A stretch of 18,273 nt of DNA, taken from Bacteroidia bacterium. GTDB lineage: Bacteria; Bacteroidota; Bacteroidia; Chitinophagales; Saprospiraceae. The position numbers and the translations under genes are program-made. The stretch's first letter is position 1. Each line of letters opens with the position of its first letter. The notes below the pieces were generated by a model. The model worked only from the letters and a program-made list of their open reading frames with translations, was not told the DNA's origin and ran no database searches. This document shows positions 1-7,654 of this stretch, piece after piece. The stretch spans positions 1-18,273 of the forward strand of contig JAUILM010000022.1 of the NCBI GenBank assembly GCA_030432855.1, given 5' to 3'.

Positions 1-53
1 CCCTTAATTTTCTCTGGTGGATTCGGTTTGAGTGTTTTCTTAATATCTCCTGT

Positions 54-1481
54 CTACTTCAAAAATCTGAAAAATCCCAGGACGGTGATAAAGATGCCGG
101 CTAGAAATATTTTTGCGGTGCTAAACCATACATATTTCCATCGATTATCATTTTCAGTTAATGTGAAGGTAGGTAGTTGATTATAATCCTCCTGTTTGAT
201 GGGTTGGTCTCTAAAAAGACGTTTAAAGTAGAAGTCCGTGATTTTTTTGTGAAAATTTGCCAAGTCCGTTTGAAAAAGTAGAAATGTTGTTAGGTCGGTT
301 TTTGCAATAAGTGCCAGGCAGTTTTGCATGTTGATTGCCGGGCTGGTCCACTGTAAACGACTGGTCCAGTCATTTCTCTTAGCTACCTGGCTGTTGTATG
401 CATCTACCACTGCTTTGTTTTTAATATCTCCCAGCGACGTGAAGGAGGCGTACCCTTTTGCCATCAGATTGTTTTCTATTCCTTTGGAGTCACTCTGCAG
501 GTCCGGCCTGCGGTTTAGGTACTCACTAATTAATTTTTTCATTGCTTTTTCATCGTCCTCATTTCCCATACTGCTTCGTCGAGTGAGTCCGGCGAGTGTT
601 GCACTATTGAGTGGGTACTTCGATGAGGCGACGACGTTAAGGACGGTTGGAATAATGATCAGGAACAGCAGCCAACATCCGATAGCCGCCACGGCATTAA
701 ACGAAGAGCTCTTGCGAAAGCTGTTGATCAGATAGCAGAGACCAAACCAAAATCCACTGTAGGCGACTACTATTGACAGCCACGCGATCGTGGGCAAAAA
801 ATTGGCGTCCGTTAAGGGACTGCCTGCAGAAATAATACCGACGGTGGAAATCAAGAGAATAAACCCGGTGAGGATGAAAAAATAAAATGTTAAGCGGATA
901 AATATGATGTAAGGAATACTGATGGATTGTATTTGTAATAGGGCGAGTGTACCATTTTCTTTTTCTGACGAAAACAAATTATAGCAGAAAGCTATGATCA
1001 ACAGGGGAATCAAATATACAATTAAAAAGGAGAGATCGAAGTTTCCAATCATTAGATTGACGGGGTTTGCCAGTTCGTTTTCAAAAAGTTGATAGTAGAG
1101 ACTCATACCCGTCAGTCGGTAATAATATCGAAATAAATCCCGCTGTCCTATTGATAGTGAAGCAAAGTCGTGAGGAGGAATAATAGCGTGATATCCATGT
1201 CTATACCATGCGAACTCCGGTCGGGATGCAATGTCATGTAATTGTTCTTCTTCAAGAGACTTTTCTTCATTTTCAAAACTGGACCTATATTTAGAGAATT
1301 CTTCTTTTTCCAGATTTGAGACGATCTCAATATTCTTTCGTTGCTGATTTATTTCTGATTGTCCACTATATATCGCATACATCCCGATGGCAGCCATGAC
1401 CAACAGCATGAATAGCTGAAATGTATTTCGAATGAAAGCTTTCCATTCGTACCGAACCAGTGTTTCTATGGACTCAATCAT
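54..1481 (-). CDS. ABC-2 type permease, DUF3526 family (second permease of the operon)
   Basis: Integral inner-membrane subunit of an ABC transporter, 475 residues. Visible features are one N-terminal membrane segment (about residues 15-38), a long extracytoplasmic region rich in charged residues and Tyr (about 40-145), a cluster of five hydrophobic segments between about 150 and 285, a second soluble region, and a last membrane segment at the extreme C-terminus ending in GFFRFLK. The stretch around residues 100-125 (SLSIGQRDLFRYYYR) and NLMIGNFDLSF are typical of DUF3526 permeases of the NosY-like ABC-2 group. The start codon overlaps the end of the preceding permease by 8 bases, so translation is probably coupled. 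It most likely pairs with that permease as a heterodimer powered by the ATPase encoded at 2912-3613. The transported substrate cannot be read from the sequence. This is the last gene of the operon visible here; no terminator is visible in the 53 bases that follow before the window edge. Confidence 0.88.
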   Translation of the reverse strand: MIESIETLVRYEWKAFIRNTFQLFMLLVMAAIGMYAIYSGQSEINQQRKNIEIVSNLEKEEFSKYRSSFENEEKSLEEEQLHDIASRPEFAWYRHGYHAIIPPHDFASLSIGQRDLFRYYYRLTGMSLYYQLFENELANPVNLMIGNFDLSFLIVYLIPLLIIAFCYNLFSSEKENGTLALLQIQSISIPYIIFIRLTFYFFILTGFILLISTVGIISAGSPLTDANFLPTIAWLSIVVAYSGFWFGLCYLINSFRKSSSFNAVAAIGCWLLFLIIIPTVLNVVASSKYPLNSATLAGLTRRSSMGNEDDEKAMKKLISEYLNRRPDLQSDSKGIENNLMAKGYASFTSLGDIKNKAVVDAYNSQVAKRNDWTSRLQWTSPAINMQNCLALIAKTDLTTFLLFQTDLANFHKKITDFYFKRLFRDQPIKQEDYNQLPTFTLTENDNRWKYVWFSTAKIFLAGIFITVLGFFRFLK

Positions 1482-2910
1482 ATAGGGGCTTAGTTGTACG
1501 ACCAGATTGAAATAATAAGATCAGGCTGAGTACAAGCCAGGCAATCAGTCCAATAATTTCCAATGTATAGTTTTTTAGAATGCTCCAGATCGATGGACTT
1601 CTATAGGAGAAGTCCCTGAGTTCATGCCAAAGCTCACTTCCGGCCGCATACTCGTAAAACTCTCCATATTTAGAATTTTCAGCCATGTCATTATTCATCT
1701 TACGTATCATTTCTCTACGGTAGGACTCGACTACTTCTTCAAAGTGGATAAAGCTATATATGTCGGTACCTGAAAAGGCCATCGAGAGATTTTGAATTGA
1801 CATATAGGGATTGATTAGACTGGCAATACTGCTCAGCCGATTTTGTCGTGAAAATGTTTCCTTTATCTTACCAAAATGATGGTCGTAGACCTGATGACTG
1901 TATTCCTCACCTGCCTGCATCATCACACCTTCAAAGTTGAAGGGTAGTTCCTCAACGGAATCAACCTGGTATTCTTTTAGTAATTCTGCTTCCAGTCTGG
2001 CAATTCTTGCAGATCGGGGTGAGGCACCGTCAAGGCCATGGGCTTTATCGTGTTCAATGTCAGCCTTAAACGCTCGCATGGAAGGCAGTACGTACAGGTT
2101 TTCACTCACATTTGCCACTACTTTGGGCATCAGGATTGTGAGTACGATCCATACCGATAGCAAGGTAAGAAGTGCGTTTCTTCCACTGGCTGCATGCAGT
2201 GATGTCCATACTGCAAAGGCAATAAACAAAAATAGATAGGCACCGTATGACACGATAAGGAGCATCGTACGTATATGTAAATCATGCAGGATATTTGATG
2301 AATCGCCACCTGCAGTAAGCAGTATCGTACACAGGAAAAAGGGAAGCAAAATGCAGGAAAGCATTAGACTGAAAGCCAGTATTTTGCCCCATACAAGAGA
2401 CCGCATACTCACCCCCTGGCTCAGCAAAAGACTAAACGTACCACTTTCCCTTTCTCTGGTAAAGCATCCAAAAGCAAGAAAGATGATTAATAGTGGCACT
2501 AAGATTTTTAGTACGAGAGCGGCACTTAATTCGCCAAAACGGATCATCGTGGAATGATCCTGTGCCGGACGAAACATGAATTCATGCTGATGATGCGCTT
2601 CCAGATAGATCGATGTGCCAGTAAATGCATCGAGACCAAAATCAAAAAGACTTATTGCAGTTTTAGGTTTGAAAATAAAGGTGCCGAAATGTGCCGCTAT
2701 ATGAGGATGCTTGTCACCTTGATTAAGCCACTCCTCTCTTTTTTCTGCCTGGGTTTTTTCAATAACTGATTTCTGTTGTTGATAAGAGAGAAAGCCTGCA
2801 TAGACAGAAATCGCCAATAGTAAAGTAATTATAACCCCTAGTGCCACGACTATCCTTTCTCGTATCGCGACTTTGATTTCCTTCTTTGCAACCAGGACAA
2901 GTGGTGACAT
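1474..2910 (-). CDS. ABC-2 type permease, DUF3526 family (first permease of the operon)
   Basis: Integral inner-membrane ABC transporter subunit, 478 residues and homologous in layout to the next gene: membrane segment at about 20-42, extracytoplasmic domain about 43-125, five or so membrane segments between 125 and 265, a soluble region to about 445, and a final membrane segment near 450-470. DUF3526 hallmarks are the HPHIAAHFGTF motif at about 68-78, the EAHHQHEF motif at 104-111, and MIRFGELSAALVLK just before the second membrane segment. The extracytoplasmic domain holds several clustered histidines. The gene begins one base after the ATPase stop codon (TGA t ATG) and overlaps the next permease by 8 bases, which indicates one transcript and probably one complex. 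Family assignment is firm; substrate and direction of transport are not known. Confidence 0.9.
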   Translation of the reverse strand: MSPLVLVAKKEIKVAIRERIVVALGVIITLLLAISVYAGFLSYQQQKSVIEKTQAEKREEWLNQGDKHPHIAAHFGTFIFKPKTAISLFDFGLDAFTGTSIYLEAHHQHEFMFRPAQDHSTMIRFGELSAALVLKILVPLLIIFLAFGCFTRERESGTFSLLLSQGVSMRSLVWGKILAFSLMLSCILLPFFLCTILLTAGGDSSNILHDLHIRTMLLIVSYGAYLFLFIAFAVWTSLHAASGRNALLTLLSVWIVLTILMPKVVANVSENLYVLPSMRAFKADIEHDKAHGLDGASPRSARIARLEAELLKEYQVDSVEELPFNFEGVMMQAGEEYSHQVYDHHFGKIKETFSRQNRLSSIASLINPYMSIQNLSMAFSGTDIYSFIHFEEVVESYRREMIRKMNNDMAENSKYGEFYEYAAGSELWHELRDFSYRSPSIWSILKNYTLEIIGLIAWLVLSLILLFQSGRTTKPLYD

Positions 2911-2911
2911 A

Positions 2912-3613
2912 TCAGTTGTGCATGTGTTTTAAGTAGAGGCTCTCCAGGTCCCGAAAGCTGACATCATCGGAGGCAAATTGTTCCACTAGAATACCTTCTT
3001 TCATAATGCCGATGTGAGTGCCGGTGTCTTTTGCCCGGAAAAGGTCGTGTGTAGCCATCAGTGTAGCCACTCCACGTTCCTTCATTTCCAGTAAGAGACT
3101 GGAAAACTCATTACTGGCTTTGGGATCCAGACCCGAGGTGGGTTCGTCCAATAGAAGTACACTGGCCTCGCGAGCCCGTGCCAGAGCAATGCCGACTTTT
3201 TGGCGCATTCCCTTGGAATAACTACTTACGCGTTTTTGAATGAAATCGGGCTGTAAACCCGATTCCGTGAGTAGTTCTGTCAGATGATTTGTTGAATACT
3301 TTTTCCCTCCTAATCCACAGAAAAAATCGAGATTTTCCAACCCGGTCAAATTGGGATATAACTTTAGATTTTCCGGGATGTAGGAAAGCAGTTTTTTTGT
3401 TTCTTCAGGTCCTTTTGTGACATCAATTGAATTAATCTTTGCAGTTCCTTCCGTCGGTGAAATAAAATTTAGGAATAAATTAATCGTTGTTGATTTTCCC
3501 GCTCCATTGGCACCGAGTAGGCAGAATATGTCACCTTGGTTTACGGACAAATTAAGGCTATTAAGTGCCGTAAAATTTCCGTATCGTTTCGTAAGTTTTA
3601 TAGCCTCCAGCAT
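2912..3613 (-). CDS. ABC transporter ATP-binding protein
   Basis: Cytoplasmic ATPase that drives the two permeases encoded directly downstream, 233 residues, a normal length for a single nucleotide-binding domain. Walker A is GANGAGKST at residues 34-42. The Q-loop region reads SYIPENLKLYPN at 77-88, with Glu where many ABC proteins have Gln. The signature is YSKGMRQ at 132-138, the degenerate form common in GldA/NosF/CcmA-like exporters. Walker B is VLLLDE at 152-157 followed by PTSGLDP, and the switch histidine is at 189 (ATHD). All catalytic residues are present. The ATG abuts the stop codon of the upstream lipoprotein gene with no spacer (TAA-ATG), and one base separates its own stop from the first permease. 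The family tends to act with ABC-2 permeases, often in export or membrane-complex remodelling, so import should not be assumed despite the TonB receptor in the operon. Confidence 0.93.
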   Translation of the reverse strand: MLEAIKLTKRYGNFTALNSLNLSVNQGDIFCLLGANGAGKSTTINLFLNFISPTEGTAKINSIDVTKGPEETKKLLSYIPENLKLYPNLTGLENLDFFCGLGGKKYSTNHLTELLTESGLQPDFIQKRVSSYSKGMRQKVGIALARAREASVLLLDEPTSGLDPKASNEFSSLLLEMKERGVATLMATHDLFRAKDTGTHIGIMKEGILVEQFASDDVSFRDLESLYLKHMHN

Positions 3614-4837
3614 TTACTTATCCAGATCTTCGATACCTGAAATATAACCACCCGTTGACGAGAAAAGCTTATCGGCTGAGCCCGAGGATGCATCAAGCTT
3701 GTACACTGCATTCTCATCGTTTGTTGCGATGCTAAATAAAATTTCCTGATCGGGTGTTTCGTGGATTATCATATTTCGTGAACCATAGGTGGTGGGCAAG
3801 CCCGGTACATCCCCGAGACTGGCTCTGTTTTCAAGGTCTATTTCAACATATTTAAATTGTGGTTCTCCTGTAAGAAATTCCCAGAAGTCACTTTCGTCTT
3901 GCACATTCGCCGTGAATGCACGACCAGAGGCAGTCTGATAGATGCCAAAACATATAGTACCTACCTCTGATTCCATATCGAAGAAATAATCCGAATCAAA
4001 ATCGGTTTCTCCGTTCTTTATTCTCAATATTCCACTGGGAGCATTTCCTCCGGCATTAGTGGTGCCCAATGCCTGCACATAAATGTCCCCATTTTCGTCA
4101 ATGATCATGCCCGCATTTTTGGACTGTCCTCCGAAGATCATACCTGTTCTCCCATCCGATACAATTTTTTCAACCTCGTTGGTATTGAGATCGATGATGG
4201 CTACATAGGAAGAGTCATTGACGGGTACAAAGTTGTTTTCATAGTGAATTCCCATAAATAGTTTATTATCACGTTCCAACATATCCAGGTAATAGGTTCG
4301 GGTTGCTTCAGGGATCCTGGATGTAATGGCAGATAATGATATTTCATCCGTTATACGCATCGTGGTGGGGTTAAAGATTATCAGCTTGGATATACCACCC
4401 GATACAGTGGCATAGGCTTCTGTTGCGCTCTTAAAATAGAATGTGGAAAATACATTAGCACCCGGTACCACAATTCGTTCTTCCTCTTCCGGTATGGAGT
4501 TTGAACCTACCACATATTTTACCAGGTTGGCAGGGGCTCCAAAAGGGGTAGCATAAATTGCACCATCATACGATGTGGTCGATGCACTCCCCGTCAATTC
4601 AATGCCATTCGAATTATCTATGGTAGAGGCACTGATATCCTCCATCCACTGCAGATATGTCGTCTGATCGGGCCATGCACCACCGACAGTGGAAATTACA
4701 TAACCAGTCTTTATAGGTTCTTGTTCTACGACATCCGGAGTCATGTCCCCATCGTCATCTTTTGAGCATCCATTGAGAAAAAGGATCGCCGATCCCAGGA
4801 AACCGAGGTAAGTCAATCGCATAAATAATTGTTTCAT
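3614..4837 (-). CDS. Surface-type lipoprotein, DUF4374-like, partner of the TonB receptor
   Basis: Lipoprotein of 407 residues. The first 23 residues form a type II signal peptide with lipobox LNGC, giving lipidated Cys24. It is followed by SKDDDGD, which fits the K-(D/E)2 lipoprotein export signal known from Bacteroidota such as Capnocytophaga, so the mature protein probably sits on the outer face of the outer membrane. The remainder consists of repeating beta-strand and turn segments with phrases such as KLIIFNPTTMRI, YVAIIDLNTNEVEKI and ENGDIYVQALG, suggesting a beta-propeller-like fold. The content and the position after a TonB receptor resemble DUF4374 proteins, which in Bacteroidota accompany metal or siderophore receptors; that family name is from memory and only moderately certain. 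It lies 13 bases after the receptor gene and abuts the ATPase gene. Likely role (inference): capturing substrate on the cell surface or capping the receptor. Confidence 0.72.
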   Translation of the reverse strand: MKQLFMRLTYLGFLGSAILFLNGCSKDDDGDMTPDVVEQEPIKTGYVISTVGGAWPDQTTYLQWMEDISASTIDNSNGIELTGSASTTSYDGAIYATPFGAPANLVKYVVGSNSIPEEEERIVVPGANVFSTFYFKSATEAYATVSGGISKLIIFNPTTMRITDEISLSAITSRIPEATRTYYLDMLERDNKLFMGIHYENNFVPVNDSSYVAIIDLNTNEVEKIVSDGRTGMIFGGQSKNAGMIIDENGDIYVQALGTTNAGGNAPSGILRIKNGETDFDSDYFFDMESEVGTICFGIYQTASGRAFTANVQDESDFWEFLTGEPQFKYVEIDLENRASLGDVPGLPTTYGSRNMIIHETPDQEILFSIATNDENAVYKLDASSGSADKLFSSTGGYISGIEDLDK

Positions 4838-4850
4838 AGTATTAGTTCTT

Positions 4851-7247
4851 TTACTTTTTTAAGTAGGTTCTTAAAGTCAAATTGAAGGATCTTCCGGGAC
4901 GCTGTACATTGAAATTGTCAAATGCTTTTTCATCAAGCACATTAAATGATTCCAGCGTTACAGAAAAGCGATTATCATCATCTGAATAGGATATACCCAG
5001 ATTTTGTATGAATTGGGATGGTATTGCATTTTTCAGGTCACGATTGCCGTCCACCGCCCAGAATAGATAGAACTCATGTACATAGCCAGCCGACCACCAC
5101 GCAGATAAAGTACTGTTGCTTTGTAAGAAATCATCTTTCTGGTATCGTACTTCTGCATTTCCAAACAGGTAAGGGATGTTAGGAAGGCGGGCATTGAAGT
5201 AGCGGTTGTCTACTGATCCCGTGATATTTTTTGGTGACCGGTTTCGGATATCTTGCAGGGTCGCATTTATTTTAAGACGTAAAAAATGGAAGGGTCTGTA
5301 CCGAGCTTCCAGATCAAATCCTCTGATGCTGGCTTTTAGGAGATTTTGATATTGGGCAAAAAATTGAGAGGTTCTCAGCCAGATAATATTCTCACTAATT
5401 CGATAGAAGCCATTGATGTCGATGGTCCATTTTTCAGTATTTAATTGACCTCCAATATTGATATTGTGACTTTGTTCTGGTTCAAGAAAGGGATTGGGAC
5501 GTATAAGTGTAAAATCTCCAAATAATTCTACTTCATCAGGAAGTCTGGTGGCATATTCGTAGGATGCCTTTGTGAGCCAGTGATCGTTAATCTGATATCT
5601 GAAAGATTGAGAGTATCCATAGTTCGTAACCTGTTGTTCGTTCGGTTGAAATTCTAAATTTTGAATGGCATACCCACTGGCATCATAAGCAAAGTACTTT
5701 AGAGCGGTATAGCTTTGGAGCTCAGCTGAGAAGTTGTGGTGATATGAGGCTCCAACCGCGTGCTTGGATAGCTTCGTGGGATATGTATAATAGTCCTGAC
5801 CATAGAATTCTGCGGCGATGGGATCATAACCCACTCGCTTAAAGCCGGATGAAAATACATTGAGTGTAAAATTTCCGGCATCCCATGGTCCATATTGGAT
5901 GTTTAAGCGACTAATAGTGTTATCGGATTCGAGCTCCAGAAGATTTCTGGAGGCTGATATTTCGCCTCCGTCGGTTCTCCTGCGGAACACCTTGCCGTCC
6001 CATGTATAGGCGTTGAGCGTGGTGTCAATAAAGTTTCCGATTGTATTATTAAGCCCGATGTACCATTTGAGATCTACATGGGGTAGTAAATCCTGCTTTT
6101 CGTACTCCAGCGAGGCTCCACGGGTGGATTCCCTATAAGACACTTCACCGTAAGGTTGTGCCATGATCGCATTGTGTTGTAGTTGATCGTCCAATCCGGA
6201 AACTCTGGCACTTATGGTAAGGCGATCGGCATAACTCTTTTCAAATAAACCGGCCTGTACGTTGATTAGGTAGTTGGAAAACTGATCATGAAACCGCTCA
6301 ACGGTAGCGGGTTCGGGATTGCCAAATTCATTGGGAATCTCTATGTCTACCTTATAGTTATTGTCCGAGTGATTGTAAAAAGAATTGAGACCTAAGAAGA
6401 ACTGTTTTTTTCGATTTACAAACTGACCATTTAAATTCCCTTTATGACTATTGAAAGATCCAATGGAGTATGAAGCATCCAGATAGTTATGATATTCTTT
6501 ACGAGGTAGGACATTGATAGCACCACCTAAAGCATCTGCACCCAGATGCACAGGTACCACTCCTTTATAAACCTCTATCTGCTTCATTATATGGATGGGC
6601 AGCACATTCAGACCCAGGCCTGAGCCAAAATAGGAGAGAGGGATTCCATCCAGAAACAGTTTTACCTGTTTACCCGACATCCCATTGATATAGATTTCGG
6701 CATTACTTCCAAAGCCCCCGGATTGTCGCACATTGACACCTGAGATTTGCTTGAGGATATCACTGGTATTGACACTCTGTGTATAAAGATCCTTTACCTC
6801 CAAAACCTGCACGGTAGCCACGCTTTCTCTCAAGGCCCGGGCTTCGGATTTTCCCGATATTGCTACTTCATTGAGTGTGATGGCTGCTTCTTCAAGAATG
6901 AATTGAAGGCTGATGTGACTATTGGATTTTATCTCTGCAAGCTGCTCACCAGGTTTAAATCCGATGAAGGAAGCGGTTAGTTTATATGTACCCGGCATCA
7001 AATCTTCAAAGACAAAAGAACCATCCTCCGTAGTGAATGAAGCCAGGGTATCATTGACAATCACGTGAGCTGCTTCAATCGTGTTCCCGGAAGGGCCTTT
7101 AACCGTTCCTCTAATGGTTCCCCCGACCTTTGCATCCTGCCCGTGGACTAAGACATAGGAAAAGATGTAGACCCACACCATGATAGTCCTTCTCTTTTGC
7201 TTGGATAGCCAGAAATGATTTCGCCATTTTCTTACCGCAGGAATCAT
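4851..7247 (-). CDS. TonB-dependent outer-membrane receptor with carboxypeptidase-regulatory N-domain
   Basis: Energised outer-membrane importer of 798 residues. The signal peptide spans about residues 18-37 (hydrophobic core MVWVYIFSYVLV, cut near HGQ-DA). The ATG at 7247 leaves a rather long basic n-region; the internal ATG at residue 23 is a possible alternative start. A CarboxypepD_reg-like beta-sandwich covers about 43-118 (GTIRGTVKGPSGNTIEAAHV to the GTYKLTASFIGF strand). The plug domain follows at about 135-250, with the motifs NVRQSGGFGSNAEIYINGM, LFLDGIPL and GADALGGAINVLPR. A 22-strand beta-barrel fills the rest to the C-terminal strand SFNLTLRTYLKK. It is shorter than the ~1000-residue SusC receptors and closer in size to siderophore or metal receptors. 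It is the first gene of a five-gene operon and is preceded by a promoter overlapped by two palindromes, which suggests repressor control by a metal sensor. The substrate is not identifiable from the sequence. Confidence 0.93.
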   Translation of the reverse strand: MIPAVRKWRNHFWLSKQKRRTIMVWVYIFSYVLVHGQDAKVGGTIRGTVKGPSGNTIEAAHVIVNDTLASFTTEDGSFVFEDLMPGTYKLTASFIGFKPGEQLAEIKSNSHISLQFILEEAAITLNEVAISGKSEARALRESVATVQVLEVKDLYTQSVNTSDILKQISGVNVRQSGGFGSNAEIYINGMSGKQVKLFLDGIPLSYFGSGLGLNVLPIHIMKQIEVYKGVVPVHLGADALGGAINVLPRKEYHNYLDASYSIGSFNSHKGNLNGQFVNRKKQFFLGLNSFYNHSDNNYKVDIEIPNEFGNPEPATVERFHDQFSNYLINVQAGLFEKSYADRLTISARVSGLDDQLQHNAIMAQPYGEVSYRESTRGASLEYEKQDLLPHVDLKWYIGLNNTIGNFIDTTLNAYTWDGKVFRRRTDGGEISASRNLLELESDNTISRLNIQYGPWDAGNFTLNVFSSGFKRVGYDPIAAEFYGQDYYTYPTKLSKHAVGASYHHNFSAELQSYTALKYFAYDASGYAIQNLEFQPNEQQVTNYGYSQSFRYQINDHWLTKASYEYATRLPDEVELFGDFTLIRPNPFLEPEQSHNINIGGQLNTEKWTIDINGFYRISENIIWLRTSQFFAQYQNLLKASIRGFDLEARYRPFHFLRLKINATLQDIRNRSPKNITGSVDNRYFNARLPNIPYLFGNAEVRYQKDDFLQSNSTLSAWWSAGYVHEFYLFWAVDGNRDLKNAIPSQFIQNLGISYSDDDNRFSVTLESFNVLDEKAFDNFNVQRPGRSFNLTLRTYLKK

Positions 7248-7351
7248 TAGTATGTCAAGTGGATTTTATGTGATTACCTATTACCTGATTTAAATCGGAC
7301 ATCGTGGTCATATAAGCGATGATTTCCAGATTGGAGAGTTTAATCAATTGA

Positions 7352-7366
7352 TGCAACACTGTTGCA
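7352..7366. promoter_or_regulatory. Perfect 7-1-7 palindrome, candidate Fur/Zur-family operator
   Basis: TGCAACA-C-TGTTGCA is a perfect inverted repeat with arms of seven bases around one central base. It overlaps the -7 element of the operon promoter and would cover the predicted transcription start, an ideal place for repression. The 7-1-7 geometry is characteristic of Fur, Zur and PerR regulators; which of them, if any, binds here is inference. Confidence 0.6.
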
Positions 7367-7395
7367 AATGTAGTCTTTTGCCGATTTATTGCAAA
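7365..7395 (-). promoter_or_regulatory. Bacteroidota-type promoter of the TonB/ABC operon
   Basis: Read on the minus strand, TTTG (7395-7392) is followed after exactly 19 bases by TACATTTG (7372-7365). This matches the Bacteroidota housekeeping consensus TTTG-N19-21-TAnnTTTG in sequence and spacing. Transcription would start near 7357, leaving an untranslated leader of about 110 bases before the receptor ATG at 7247. No Shine-Dalgarno sequence precedes that ATG, as is usual in this phylum. Both promoter elements overlap inverted repeats that are listed separately. Confidence 0.72.
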
Positions 7396-7404
7396 TAGGT
7401 TGCA
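7390..7404. promoter_or_regulatory. Second, degenerate 7-1-7 palindrome over the -33 element
   Basis: TGCAAAT-A-GGTTGCA has the same layout and the same outer TGCAA/TTGCA arms as the perfect palindrome 38 bases away (centre to centre), with two mismatched pairs next to the centre. It contains the -33 TTTG of the operon promoter. Two sites over both promoter elements suggest cooperative repression by a dimeric regulator. Confidence 0.5.
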
Positions 7405-7654
7405 TTAATTTGCTGGGAATGATCTTACTCTTTTAGTAGCCGGACCTTCAGGAGCAGTACCCTACATACCCTGCAAGGACGTACATAGTATTGAATGGAT
7501 ATGTGGTCTGCAAGAAGAAAGTATGAAATAGATGGTGGGGTTAATATCCTCAGTTATCTTTTCTCTTTCTGTTTTTTAAATATTAACTATTTTTGTAATT
7601 TGTTGCCCTGATCCAGGCAATCTCAAAAGCTATCCTCATTCAATTAGTTAGAAT
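7405..7654. other. Intergenic region upstream of the OmpA-family gene
   Basis: Together with the operator region this forms the divergent gap between the TonB receptor and the OmpA-family gene. Apart from a possible plus-strand -7 box at 7588-7595, no gene, repeat or structured RNA was recognised. Confidence 0.6.
7588..7595 (+). promoter_or_regulatory. Possible -7 element for the OmpA-family gene
   Basis: TATTTTTG matches TAnnTTTG and lies about 60 bases before the start codon in an AT-rich stretch. No TTG is found at the expected -33 distance, so this is only half of a promoter and remains tentative. Confidence 0.35.

Noticed and set aside
1..53. Open minus-strand frame after the stop of the second permease (reads IKKTLKPNPPEKIKG from an ATT)
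   Set aside because: Seventeen stop-free codons are expected by chance. ATT is a very rare start codon, and the AGGAG before it is only two bases away. A sixth operon gene may still start beyond the window.
328..735. 135-codon plus-strand frame inside the second permease gene
   Set aside because: It is fully antisense to a well-supported membrane protein, and its translation shows no family features.
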